The position numbers and the translations under genes were made by a program. The notes beneath the pieces are model-generated. The model did no database searches and was not told the origin of the DNA. It saw only the letters and a program-made list of their open reading frames with translations. From Planctomycetota bacterium (lineage in GTDB: Bacteria; Planctomycetota; UBA8742; UBA2392), in contig JAMQHL010000070.1 in the NCBI GenBank assembly GCA_025993795.1, forward strand, positions 1 to 64,000: a stretch of 64,000 nt of DNA, written 5' to 3'. Positions 41,501 to 50,093 of this stretch are shown here, piece after piece (the stretch's first letter is position 1; each line of letters starts with the position of its first letter).

Positions 41501-42657
41501 CGCTCGACGACTGCGCCTGCGGTATCGCGCGGACCTTCAATCGCCACGGGTGCAACCGGCACATGCACAGCCGGACGTATCGTAATCGGCAACAGCGCCA
41601 GGGCAAACAGCGCGCAGGCCATGGCCGCCTTCCAGAAGTTGCGCGTCACCCGCGTTTCATGCCACCCGCCAAACTGGAAGTGATGATGCAGCGGCGAGCA
41701 CCGGAAGATGCGCTTGCCCTTACTCGCCTTGAAGTAGCCAACCTGCAGAATCACCGATCCGGCTTCGGCCACAAACACGCCACCTGCCACCGCGAGCAGC
41801 AACTCCATCCGCCCCAGCACCGCCATCAATCCCAGCAGCGCGCCCAGGCCCAGGCTGCCGGTGTCGCCCATAAACACCTTGGCCGGGTGGCGGTTCCAAA
41901 CCAGAAAGCCCAGCAACCCGCCGGCCCCGGCCATGCCCAGCACCGCCACAGCCCACGAAAGCGCGGGGTCAGTCTCGCCGAAGATGGCAAACAGCGCCGC
42001 GGCACCGCCCAGCGCGTAGAAGGCGATTGCACCGGTGCCGCCAGCCAGCCCATCGAGACCGTCTGTCAGGTTGTACGCGTTGCCTGCCCCTACCATCACC
42101 AGCATGCCCAGCGGAACGATCAGCCAGCCGATCTCAAGCCGTAGAAACGGCAGCAGCAGCACACGCCCCTCAGGCCCCAGCAGCACCGCTGCCGCGGCAC
42201 ACGCCACGGCCGCGATTCCGCACTGCGCCAGCAACTTGTCGCGCGACGAGATGCCGTCTTTGCCGCGCCTGGTGAGCTTGCAGTAATCGTCATAGAGACC
42301 AAGCAAGGCGCTTGCTGCCACCACGCCCGCTGCAATGCCGAACACGCCCCAGATTCTTGCGGGCGCGCCCAGCGCCGTCAGCACAATGCCGCCAACGAGC
42401 ATCGCCGCCAGCACAGCGGGAACCAGAAATGCGCCGCCCATGGTGGGCGTGTTCTTCTTGTCGGCGTGCAACAGGTTCAGGTAGTCGCTGGCTTTGCGCT
42501 GCTCACCGTCGTTGAGCTTGCGCTTGACCAGCCAAGGTATCACAAGTCGTCCGCCGCCAACGCTGCAGGCAACACCCGCGGCAAACACGCCAAACAGCAT
42601 GCCCAGCGCAGCCACAAGGCCCGAGCCTGCAAACGCGAGTGTCATGGCAGTCTGCAT
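41497..42657 (-). CDS. mraY: Phospho-N-acetylmuramoyl-pentapeptide transferase MraY
   Basis: MraY makes lipid I by moving phospho-MurNAc-pentapeptide onto undecaprenyl phosphate. This 386-residue polytopic protein has DDYCKLTRRG, the catalytic NAYNLTDGLDGLAGG, FMGDTGSLGLGALLG, and the C-terminal HHHFQFGGW loop. The start ATG at 42657 is preceded by AGGATCG. It is the last gene of the dcw block; the next gene downstream is convergent and unrelated, so murD, ftsW and murG are not here. A C-terminal Pro/Val-rich tail of about 30 residues is unusual. Confidence 0.95.
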   Translation of the reverse strand: MQTAMTLAFAGSGLVAALGMLFGVFAAGVACSVGGGRLVIPWLVKRKLNDGEQRKASDYLNLLHADKKNTPTMGGAFLVPAVLAAMLVGGIVLTALGAPARIWGVFGIAAGVVAASALLGLYDDYCKLTRRGKDGISSRDKLLAQCGIAAVACAAAAVLLGPEGRVLLLPFLRLEIGWLIVPLGMLVMVGAGNAYNLTDGLDGLAGGTGAIAFYALGGAAALFAIFGETDPALSWAVAVLGMAGAGGLLGFLVWNRHPAKVFMGDTGSLGLGALLGLMAVLGRMELLLAVAGGVFVAEAGSVILQVGYFKASKGKRIFRCSPLHHHFQFGGWHETRVTRNFWKAAMACALFALALLPITIRPAVHVPVAPVAIEGPRDTAGAVVER

Positions 42658-42665
42658 GTGCGATC

Positions 42666-44174
42666 CTAGGCAGCGGGTTTGCTGAGCACGTCGGGCAGGG
42701 GGTCACCAACCGGTCGTTCGCGGCGGGTGGGGCGCAGGACGTGCGATGCCGCCCCACCGTGCTGCTTGTGCAGCGCGGTAACCAGCCGGTTCATCTTCAT
42801 GCCATTGCTGCCCTTGACCAGCAGCACATCTCCGGCGCGCAGCTCGGCGATCACATGCTCTGCCGCTTCATCGGAAGAGTCGAAACGCCAGACCGTGCCC
42901 TTGCCGGTTTCGAGAAAATGTTCTTCATAGATTTCCGCCAGCGCCCGCATGCGCTTGCCCACGGCGACAACCAGGTCAACGGGCTGCGCGGTACCTGCCC
43001 ATGCCACTTCGCGGTGCAGGCGTTCACTGGCCGGGCCAAGCTCCAGCATGTCGCCCAGAATGGCAATGCGATGTCCGTTGCACGGAAACTTCGCAAGTGT
43101 ACGCAGGGCGGCGCACGTGCTGGCCGGATTTGCGTTGTAGCTGTCATCCAGCAGGCCGATGCCGCCGATCTCCTGGAACTCAAGGCGCCGGCCTACCGGC
43201 AGCACACGCCGCAGTGCTGTCTGCATGTCAAACATGTTGACGCCGCTGACCCAGCCTACCGCAATGGCGGCGAGCGCATTCATCACATTGTGCTCGCCGT
43301 GCAGGCCAAGCCGAAACTCGTGCTTGTCATTCAGAAGAAAGTGGGTGCCGTGCCGGTTGCAGCGAATGTCGTCGGCGCGCAACTCGCAGCGCGAGTCGGT
43401 GCCAAAACTGACGACGCGGCAGTCGGCGCGCTCGGCGGCAGTTACACAGCGCGGGTCGTCAAAGTTCACGATCGCTATGCCATCGCGCGGCAGGCAGGCA
43501 AGCAGTTCGCTTTCTTCGCGCACGACGCCGTCAAGATCGCCCAGGCCTTCCAGGTGCTCTTCGCTGATACTGGTCAACACGGCGCACTGGGGCGCCGCGA
43601 CCTTGGCCAAGGCCGCAATCTCGCCCGGCTCGCTGGTGCCCATCTCAATGACCGCGAAGTCGTGGTGCTCGTTCAGGCGCAGCAGCGTATGCGGCACGCC
43701 AACCCGGTTGTTCTCGTTCGCTTCGTTAGTCAGCACGGAAAAGCCCGAGCGCAGAACCCCGCTGACCAGTTCGCGCGTTGTCGTCTTGCCGTTACTACCA
43801 CCGATGCCGATCACGCAGGCCTTGTGCTGGTCGCGGTGCCAGCGCGCCAGGCGGCCGAGTGCGGTCAGCGCGTCCTCGACGATGATCGTGGGCACCCGCG
43901 GCACGAAACCGTCGGGAATGCGCGAGGTGACAAGCGCGCAGGCGCCCTTGGCCTGGGCGTCGGCCAGGTATTCTGCGCCATCGAAGTTCGGTCCGCGCAA
44001 CGCGACAAACAGGTCGCCGGGCACAATCGTGCGCGTGTCGGTACAGACCGAGCACACGCGCACTGGCACCGTGCGATTGCTTTCGTCGCTTTCATGGCCG
44101 TCAACGCCGTCGGGCCGGCGCAACCAGATGCCGCCGACGGCAAGCTTGACGTCACGAACCAGAAGACCCGGCAT
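42666..44174 (-). CDS. murF: UDP-MurNAc-tripeptide-D-Ala-D-Ala ligase MurF
   Basis: MurF adds D-Ala-D-Ala to the UDP-MurNAc-tripeptide. The 502-residue product shows the P-loop GIGGSNGKTTTREL, the NFDDPR metal segment, NVMNALAAIAVG, and the C-terminal GGIGLLDDSYNANPAS block. The start at ATG 44174 is chosen over ATG 44180 because GAGG lies six bases before it and directly against the other. It starts 8 bases after the murE stop. The N-terminal 30 residues lack the usual MurF MI-x-x-x-L motif but otherwise align by length. Confidence 0.93.
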   Translation of the reverse strand: MPGLLVRDVKLAVGGIWLRRPDGVDGHESDESNRTVPVRVCSVCTDTRTIVPGDLFVALRGPNFDGAEYLADAQAKGACALVTSRIPDGFVPRVPTIIVEDALTALGRLARWHRDQHKACVIGIGGSNGKTTTRELVSGVLRSGFSVLTNEANENNRVGVPHTLLRLNEHHDFAVIEMGTSEPGEIAALAKVAAPQCAVLTSISEEHLEGLGDLDGVVREESELLACLPRDGIAIVNFDDPRCVTAAERADCRVVSFGTDSRCELRADDIRCNRHGTHFLLNDKHEFRLGLHGEHNVMNALAAIAVGWVSGVNMFDMQTALRRVLPVGRRLEFQEIGGIGLLDDSYNANPASTCAALRTLAKFPCNGHRIAILGDMLELGPASERLHREVAWAGTAQPVDLVVAVGKRMRALAEIYEEHFLETGKGTVWRFDSSDEAAEHVIAELRAGDVLLVKGSNGMKMNRLVTALHKQHGGAASHVLRPTRRERPVGDPLPDVLSKPAA

Positions 44175-44182
44175 GTGCATCC

Positions 44183-45697
44183 TCAGACAGAGACAGCGCG
44201 TCGGCCGCTTCCCGCGACACCCCAATAGAAATCGAGCGCGCTGCGGGCTTCTTCTCTGTCGTCAAAATGCACGGTCCGGTCTGAGAAAATCTGGTAGTCC
44301 TCGTGGCCTTTGCCGACAATCACGATGACGTCGTCGGGCGAGGCTTCTGCCACGGCGCGGCGAATCGCGTCGCGGCGATCGACGTACGTCTCCACTGGGC
44401 GACGCTGCGGCGAAATGCCCGCGAGAATTTCTTCGATAATCGCCTGCGGGTCTTCGCTGCGCGGGTTGTCGCTGGTGACGATCGGTCGATCAGACAGCTC
44501 GGCGCCGATCGCACCCATTTTTGGCCGCTTGGTGCGGTCGCGGTCGCCGCCGCAACCGAACACGCAGACCAGCCGGCGGCCCGCACACACCTTGCGCAGC
44601 GTGCCCAGTACGTTCTCCATCGCGTCGGGCGTATGGGCATAGTCAACAAACACGCTGGGCGCCGGCTGCTCAAACGCGACGCGCTCAAGGCGGCCCGGCG
44701 CGCCCTTGAATGCAAGCACCGCGCCGCGAATCTTGCGCAGCGGCAGGTCAAGGGCCAGCGCCATGGAAACAGCGCCGGCGACGTTTTCGACGTTATAGCG
44801 GCCCGTCAGCGGGCTCACGAACAGCGCCGCGCGGTCCAGCCAGCGCATGCCGAAGCTCATGCCTTCAAGCCCCAGGCGTACCTGCTCAATCTGCAGGTCT
44901 GCGCCGGCTGCCTGCCCAACGCCGAACGCCAGACCCTTTACCCGCTCCAGCATGCGGGGCCCGTACTCGGCATCGATGTTGATCACGCCCGCGCCGGCGA
45001 CCGGGTCCAGCATGTCAAACAGACGGGCCTTGGCGTTGAAGTAGTTTTCGAAATCGCCGTGATAGTCCAGGTGATCGCGGGTCAAATTGGTAAAGATGCC
45101 GCCCGCAAGGCGCACGCCGGCAATGCGCTCCTGGTCGAGGGCGTGGCTGGAAACTTCCATCACGCAGGCTTCCTGCCCCAGTGCGCGCATCTCGGCCAGT
45201 GTGCGGTGGACTTCCAGCGCGCCGGGTGTGGTCAGTTTTGCGGTCCGCTTTTCGTTGCCGACGATGTTCCAGACCGTTCCCATCAAGCCGCAGCGAATGC
45301 CGCAGCGTTCAAAGATCTCGCGCAGCAGAAATGCGCTGGTGGTCTTGCCGTTGGTGCCCGTGATCCCGATGACTTTCATGTGGCGCGAGGGCTCGCCGTG
45401 CAGCAGGCTTGCCAGATGGCCCAGTGTGCGGCGCGGGTTGTCGCTGACAATCTGCGGCACCAGCTTGAACTCTTTCAATGGGCGACCGACCAGCAGGGCA
45501 CCGGCCCCGGCATTCAGGGCATCGCGCACGTACTGCGTGCCGTCGGCTTTGCTGCCGGGCAGCGCCGCAAACAGGTTGCCGGGCATGACGTGGCGCGAAT
45601 CGTCAACCGCGCCGGTGATTCGAAGGCGTTGCAGGTTCAGCACCCAGATGCTGGGGTCCAGCGTCTTCAGGGCACGCGCAAGCAGATGAAACCGCAT
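44183..45697 (-). CDS. murE: UDP-MurNAc-tripeptide synthetase MurE, meso-DAP type
   Basis: MurE adds the third residue of the stem peptide. The 504-residue product has GITGTNGKTTSAFLLREIF, the DSRHVMPGNLFAALPG N-terminal domain, VMEVSSHALDQER, and a DNPR motif in IVTSDNPRSEDP, which is the signature for meso-diaminopimelate rather than lysine specificity. The start ATG at 45697 has a GAGGAG ribosome-binding site six bases upstream, itself inside the end of the ftsI gene. So the stem peptide is predicted to be meso-DAP type. Confidence 0.95.
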   Translation of the reverse strand: MRFHLLARALKTLDPSIWVLNLQRLRITGAVDDSRHVMPGNLFAALPGSKADGTQYVRDALNAGAGALLVGRPLKEFKLVPQIVSDNPRRTLGHLASLLHGEPSRHMKVIGITGTNGKTTSAFLLREIFERCGIRCGLMGTVWNIVGNEKRTAKLTTPGALEVHRTLAEMRALGQEACVMEVSSHALDQERIAGVRLAGGIFTNLTRDHLDYHGDFENYFNAKARLFDMLDPVAGAGVINIDAEYGPRMLERVKGLAFGVGQAAGADLQIEQVRLGLEGMSFGMRWLDRAALFVSPLTGRYNVENVAGAVSMALALDLPLRKIRGAVLAFKGAPGRLERVAFEQPAPSVFVDYAHTPDAMENVLGTLRKVCAGRRLVCVFGCGGDRDRTKRPKMGAIGAELSDRPIVTSDNPRSEDPQAIIEEILAGISPQRRPVETYVDRRDAIRRAVAEASPDDVIVIVGKGHEDYQIFSDRTVHFDDREEARSALDFYWGVAGSGRRAVSV

Positions 45698-45699
45698 GG

Positions 45700-47565
45700 C
45701 TACTCCTCTGTCTCTTTCCCGGCAGCGCGTTCTGGTACTCCCAGATGCTTGAGTGATCGCAGCACGACCCGCGCAACTGTGGGCGCAGCGACGGTTCCGC
45801 CGTAATGCCGGATGCGCCAGCCGTACTTGTTGACGTTGCGGCCGCGGGCCTCGTTCACGACGACGATGATGCTGATGACGGGGTCTTCGGCGGGCGCGAA
45901 CCCGACGAAGCTGCAGATCTTGTCAGTCGTGTACTGGCCGTCCTTGACCTTGTGGGCCGTGCCCGTCTTGCCTGCAATCTGGTATTGCGGCAGCAGGGCA
46001 TTTCGCGCCGTGCCCTCGTTCACGACGTCGGCCAGCATCGGGCGCAATGCCAGCGTCGTCTGCTCACTCATCCAGCAATCAAGCAACTCACGCGGCTGGC
46101 CCTGGTGCAGCACCTTCTTGTCTGCACCGGTGACGCTCCGAATCACGTAGGGTTTGTAGACGTGGCCGCCGTTGGCAAGCGTGTTGAAGCAGTTCAGCAT
46201 CTGCAAAGGCGTCACCTGGATCTCGTAGCCCATGCAGACCGACACCAGCGAGTTGGGCACCGTCCAGTCGGCTTTCTTGCGGATAATGCCCGGGCTTTCA
46301 CCAAACCGCGTACCACCCATGTCGAATCCGGTGCGCTGTGCAAAACCGACACCGGTCACGGCGGCGTGAACTTCGTCAATGCCCAGCATCATGCCGACGC
46401 GTGCGACGCAGGTGTTGCTGGAGTGCACGATGGCCTGGCGCACGGTGACGTATTCGCGTCCGTTGCGCTGGATGCGGGCTTCAGGCAGGATTTCGTGGCC
46501 CTTGTCGCTGACCAGCTTGCGCCGGCCCTGCACCTTCAGTTCAACGTCGTACTCAATCAGGCTGTCGGGCGTGATCAGGCCTTTCTCAAAGGCGCGGGCA
46601 TAAATGATCGGCTTGATCATGCTGCCGGGTTCAAAGGCGTCGGTGATTGCGGTGTTCTTGCGGCTTGCGGGATCGCCGTTGCGTTCGTTTGGGTCAAAGC
46701 TGGGGTAGTTTGCAATGCCGAGAATGGCGCCGCTGTGCGTTTCCATGACCACGATCGTCGCCGACACGGGGTCCCAGCGTTCAATACAGGTGCGCAATTC
46801 GTCTTCGACAATGGCTTGCACGCCGCTGTTCAGCGTCAGTTCGACGCGGGCGCCGTCCATCGGCTGCTGCACGGCGTCGTCCATGCCCTCAATCGGGCGG
46901 CCAAGCGCGTCCACCATGGTGACCCGGGTACCGGGCCGTGCTGCCAGCCAGCTTTCAAGGGCGCGCTCGACGCCCTCAAGCCCTTCCATGTCGCGCCCGA
47001 CAAAGCCGACAATCTGTGAGGCAAAGTTGCCCAGCGGATAGCGGCGCGTTTCGATGTTGCGAATCTCGACACCCGGCAACTCGCCAAGTTTCAGCGACGC
47101 CCGGATGCGCTCAACGTTCTCGAGGGGCGTTTCGTACTGAACGCAGTAGTAGGCCTTGTCACGGCGCTGGTAAAGCTGTTCTTCCAGCGCCCGGGCATAG
47201 TCGCCATCGTGACCCAGCAAACCGGCAAGCCGCGTCGCGAGTTCCGCCCGTTCACCGCCGGGTACGGCTCGCGGGTTCACCACGATGCTTGCCCCGCTGA
47301 ATGTCGTCTGCGCAAGGCTGACGTTGTCAGCCGTGTAGATGCCGCCGCGCGTGCCGGGCAGGCTGACGCTGCGGGTGTTGTTTGCGTTGCGCTGCGCCAG
47401 GTACTCGTCGTGGTGCACCACCTGCAGGCTGTAAAGGCGCCCGGTCAGGCCGAACATCAGGATGACAATCACGCCAAGCCCCCAGCTCGCCGCGCGGCGC
47501 GGGGAACGGATCAAGCCCTGATCCGACAGCATCCATAACAGAGCCCTGGCCAAGTTAGTCCTCAC
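45700..47565 (-). CDS. ftsI: Septal peptidoglycan transpeptidase FtsI
   Basis: The 621-residue class B penicillin-binding protein has an N-terminal membrane helix (~30-47, SWGLGVIVILMFGLTGRLY), a dimerisation-type domain, then a transpeptidase domain with SxxK as SMIK, SxN as SSN in IVHSSNTCV, and KTGT in IAGKTGTAHK. No PASTA domains follow. The start is uncertain: GTG at 47565 overlaps the upstream ftsL-like gene, while TTG at 47553 has a better GAGGA ribosome-binding site; both precede the membrane helix. It should crosslink septal peptidoglycan. Confidence 0.92.
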   Translation of the reverse strand: MRTNLARALLWMLSDQGLIRSPRRAASWGLGVIVILMFGLTGRLYSLQVVHHDEYLAQRNANNTRSVSLPGTRGGIYTADNVSLAQTTFSGASIVVNPRAVPGGERAELATRLAGLLGHDGDYARALEEQLYQRRDKAYYCVQYETPLENVERIRASLKLGELPGVEIRNIETRRYPLGNFASQIVGFVGRDMEGLEGVERALESWLAARPGTRVTMVDALGRPIEGMDDAVQQPMDGARVELTLNSGVQAIVEDELRTCIERWDPVSATIVVMETHSGAILGIANYPSFDPNERNGDPASRKNTAITDAFEPGSMIKPIIYARAFEKGLITPDSLIEYDVELKVQGRRKLVSDKGHEILPEARIQRNGREYVTVRQAIVHSSNTCVARVGMMLGIDEVHAAVTGVGFAQRTGFDMGGTRFGESPGIIRKKADWTVPNSLVSVCMGYEIQVTPLQMLNCFNTLANGGHVYKPYVIRSVTGADKKVLHQGQPRELLDCWMSEQTTLALRPMLADVVNEGTARNALLPQYQIAGKTGTAHKVKDGQYTTDKICSFVGFAPAEDPVISIIVVVNEARGRNVNKYGWRIRHYGGTVAAPTVARVVLRSLKHLGVPERAAGKETEE

Positions 47566-47863
47566 CTTGCTTTGTATCTTCGGGCGCCTTCTCCTGGCGC
47601 TTGCCGGGTATTGCGGGCAGGCCGTCTTCCGGCGGCAGAAGGTTGATGCCCTCAGCGCGGACACGGCGAATCATCTCGGCCGGGTTGCTGGCAGCCGCGT
47701 GTTTGTCTTTCAGTACCCGGTTGGCTTCCTGCAGGTCGCGAAGTTCGCGATTAAGTTGTGCGGTTTCAAACCCCACGCTGCGAATCTGCACGCGCTGGCC
47801 GACAATGACGGCGCCAAGCGAGACCAGGAATACAATGAGGATGATGCCGACTTTTAGGTTCAT
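47555..47863 (-). CDS. FtsL-like division protein
   Basis: The position between rsmH and ftsI and the form fit FtsL: a short protein of 102 residues with an N-terminal membrane helix (VGIILIVFLVSLGAVIVGQ, ~4-22) and a coiled coil in the periplasm (QIRSVGFETAQLNRELRDLQEANRVLKDKH). FtsL recruits FtsB and FtsQ at the septum. The similarity to family members is in layout, not sequence. The ATG at 47863 begins the conserved short N-terminus; the frame is open further upstream inside the end of rsmH. Its 3' end overlaps the likely ftsI start. Confidence 0.75.
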   Translation of the reverse strand: MNLKVGIILIVFLVSLGAVIVGQRVQIRSVGFETAQLNRELRDLQEANRVLKDKHAAASNPAEMIRRVRAEGINLLPPEDGLPAIPGKRQEKAPEDTKQGED

Positions 47864-47886
47864 TCGTTTCGCGTTCCGAGGCCGCT

Positions 47887-48837
47887 TCAGCGGTGTCTCT
47901 TGCTTCGATACCTGTCCGCGCCTTCCACCTTCTCTGGCGCTTCCCCCCAAGCGAATACCCGCAACTTCGCGCTTCTTGATCGCGGGTTGCCTGCGCGCTC
48001 TGCTTCATCGGCGGTTATCGGTGCCGGCTTGAGGATTCTCCCGCGCTCCCGGGTCTGCCAGTCACGATATGTCTGCTTGACGATTCGATCCTCCAGCGAA
48101 TGAAACGAGATCACGGCAACCACACCGCGCTCGTCCATGCCGTCCGGCACAGCCATCAGGGCGCGTTCAAGCTCGCGCAGTTCATCGTTCACATGAATCC
48201 GCAGCGCCTGAAACGTGCGCGTCGCCGGGTCAATCCGGTGCTGGCCCTTCCCGTAGGCGCGACGGCAAATGAGCGCAAGGTCTTCGGTTGTGCTCAACCG
48301 GCCCTGCGTCAATGCAGACTTGATACCCTTGGCGATGCGCCGTGAGTGCCGCTCTTCGCCAAGCCGCCAGATCACGTCCGCAATCTCGTCTTCCGCCGCG
48401 CCCTCGAGAAACGCTAGAGCACTGCCTCCGCTACCGGGGTCCATCCGCATGTCGATGGGCCCGCTTTTCTGAAAACTGAATCCCCGCTCCGGCCGATCTA
48501 ACTGCCAGCTTGAGACACCCAGGTCTAAGAGAAGACCCTGCGCACGCCCCAAACCCAAAGCAGAGAGCTGTTCATGCCACTGGCTGAACCGGCTGTGTGC
48601 GACAACGGCACGCTCTCCGAACTGTCGAAGATGCTGAGCCGCGCTTTCCAGCGCCGCGTTGTCGCGGTCGAGTCCCAGGACTCGCAGCCCTGTATACCGC
48701 GCGAGCAAGGCGGCACTGTGTCCACCAAAGCCGCAGGTACCGTCCACGACAAGCGCGCCAGATGGCAAGGCCCCGAAGGCCCGCACAACCGCTGCGACAA
48801 GGACGGGAAGGTGTTCGGCCACGGCGGGTTCAAACAA
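47887..48837 (-). CDS. rsmH: 16S rRNA (cytosine-1402-N4)-methyltransferase RsmH
   Basis: A 316-residue SAM-dependent methyltransferase that modifies C1402 in the ribosomal decoding centre. It has DGTCGFGGHSAALL as motif I, the LGLDRDNAAL block, LLLDLGVSSWQLDRPERGFSFQ, and the C-terminal VISFHSLEDRIVKQTYRD. The start is a TTG at 48837; an in-frame GTG at 48822 is possible but lacks a ribosome-binding site, while GGGGG precedes the TTG. Usual family length is about 310. Its 5' end overlaps the small upstream gene by 8 bases. Confidence 0.94.
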   Translation of the reverse strand: MFEPAVAEHLPVLVAAVVRAFGALPSGALVVDGTCGFGGHSAALLARYTGLRVLGLDRDNAALESAAQHLRQFGERAVVAHSRFSQWHEQLSALGLGRAQGLLLDLGVSSWQLDRPERGFSFQKSGPIDMRMDPGSGGSALAFLEGAAEDEIADVIWRLGEERHSRRIAKGIKSALTQGRLSTTEDLALICRRAYGKGQHRIDPATRTFQALRIHVNDELRELERALMAVPDGMDERGVVAVISFHSLEDRIVKQTYRDWQTRERGRILKPAPITADEAERAGNPRSRSAKLRVFAWGEAPEKVEGADRYRSKRHR

Positions 48838-49084
48838 CCCCCGCCAGGCGAGAGCTCTCGTGCTTGTCCGCCGTCTTGATGACGCGCATGACGTAGGGGC
48901 TGAACTCGACGCCCGGGCTCAGTTCCTGCACGCGCTTGAGCAGGTCTTTGCAGCGACGGATTTCGGGCAGGCGATCACTCACCTGCTGCTCAAAGTCATC
49001 TTCCGTTCCCTTCTGCAGCAGTTCAGCGACTGCGGCAAGGCCGTGCGGGTCATCTTCCTGGCGTGTGTTCTGGGCATCGAGCAT
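48830..49084 (-). CDS. Small unknown protein between mraZ and rsmH
   Basis: An 84-residue product starting at ATG 49084 with a GGGGGG stretch about 5-10 bases upstream. It is acidic and helical: QEDDPHGLAAVAELLQKGTEDDFEQQVSDRLPEIRRCKDLLKRVQEL. It has no signal peptide and no recognised motif. Its end overlaps rsmH by 8 bases and translational coupling is likely. A gene at this spot is not part of the standard mraZ-rsmH-ftsL-ftsI order. It is separated from mraZ by 192 bases. Confidence 0.65.
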   Translation of the reverse strand: MLDAQNTRQEDDPHGLAAVAELLQKGTEDDFEQQVSDRLPEIRRCKDLLKRVQELSPGVEFSPYVMRVIKTADKHESSRLAGVV

Positions 49085-49276
49085 GGTTCCCCCCAAACTA
49101 GGCACAGCGCGGCCGCCGGCGCAAAGAACGGCGCCACCTGTGCCAGAAAACGGTTATGCCGCCAAGGCGGCGATACGAGAGTGTGGTGCGCAAGCGCCGT
49201 GCACCGGGCGGCTGGCTTTATCGCGGCCAGCATGCGCTGTGGAAGCCTGTCCCACAGGGCGCTTACGCGCCACACG

Positions 49277-49762
49277 CTATCCCTGCTCAGGTAGCGTGCT
49301 GTTGTAGATTCTTGCCACAGCCTGCGGGTCCAGCTTCTCCACACTGACTGGGGCCTGCACGGCGCGTGCTTCTTCAGGATCGTATGCCTGCATGTGATCC
49401 CCCGCGCCGGATATGACGATTTCTGACTTCAGCCTGGCGTATGTGACGTGGTCCCTGGGAAGAAGAATCCTGCCGGCTTTGTCCACTTCGACCTGCTCGA
49501 CCAAAGCCAGCAACCTCTGCCGCTTGCGCTGTTCTTCCCCGGGCAGTCCTGCATTGCCCGTGAGTTCCTCGATCCTGCGTTCGCCACTCTGCTGATCGAA
49601 AATGGCGAGGTGCGGAAAGTCCGGTCCGATCATCACGTACAACTGCACTTTTCCATCGCTCGACACCGGCAGCCTGCTACGAAACTTAGCCGGGATCGTG
49701 ATGCGGTTCTTGGCATCGACGGTGGTAGTGGCGAGACCAAAATATCTGGGCGTACCCGCCAT
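49277..49762 (-). CDS. mraZ: Transcriptional regulator MraZ
   Basis: MraZ represses the first dcw promoter. The 161-residue product has two AbrB-type DXXXR modules: VDAKNRITIPAKFR near the N-terminus and VDKAGRILLPRDH near residue 92. The start ATG at 49762 has a strong GGAGGGG ribosome-binding site. At ~160 residues it is near the family length. TGGG-type repeats matching MraZ operators lie just upstream. It leads the minus-strand division cluster. Confidence 0.93.
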   Translation of the reverse strand: MAGTPRYFGLATTTVDAKNRITIPAKFRSRLPVSSDGKVQLYVMIGPDFPHLAIFDQQSGERRIEELTGNAGLPGEEQRKRQRLLALVEQVEVDKAGRILLPRDHVTYARLKSEIVISGAGDHMQAYDPEEARAVQAPVSVEKLDPQAVARIYNSTLPEQG

Positions 49763-49777
49763 TTACCCCTCCGACGT

Positions 49778-49802
49778 GGGAAGATACCCCACTTTCACCC
49801 AC
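49778..49802 (-). promoter_or_regulatory. MraZ operator-like repeats in its own leader
   Basis: On the minus strand TGGGT (plus 49798-49802), five bases, then TGGGG (49788-49792), five bases, then TCCCA (49778-49782). The TGGGN elements five bases apart match the known MraZ-box layout; the third is present in inverse orientation. They end 15 bases before the mraZ start codon. Confidence 0.6.
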
Positions 49803-49942
49803 TTGTCCATTTCTTCGCATGATTTTCTGGAAATTCTTTGCTGACATACCCTTATGCGGTCGCACCCATACATAGAGAGTTAAGTCCACCTACTACACCC
49901 CACATATAGTGGGTTAGCGGGTGGAACTCACCTGATTCTGAC

Positions 49943-49970
49943 ATATTATGCACAAGTTATCGGACGTAAA
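49943..49970 (-). promoter_or_regulatory. Candidate promoter for the mraZ operon
   Basis: On the minus strand TTTACG (plus 49965-49970), a 16-base spacer, and TAATAT (49943-49948). The -10 is strong and the -35 moderate. Transcription would start near 49936, giving a leader of about 175 bases. The surrounding 49763-50093 stretch is AT-richer than its surroundings and has no gene. Confidence 0.4.
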
Positions 49971-50093
49971 CCGACTATTTTCTGGTCACGTTCACCCACT
50001 TTCAAACACCGAAAGGCAGAATTCTGGCTCTCGCTACCCCTACCGGCGCCGAACCCCCTTCCACCACCCGCCAAAACTCGCACAATCCGGACC

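Noticed and set aside
42639..44228. A 529-codon plus-strand frame opposite murF
   Set aside because: MurF motifs on the minus strand settle the coding strand.
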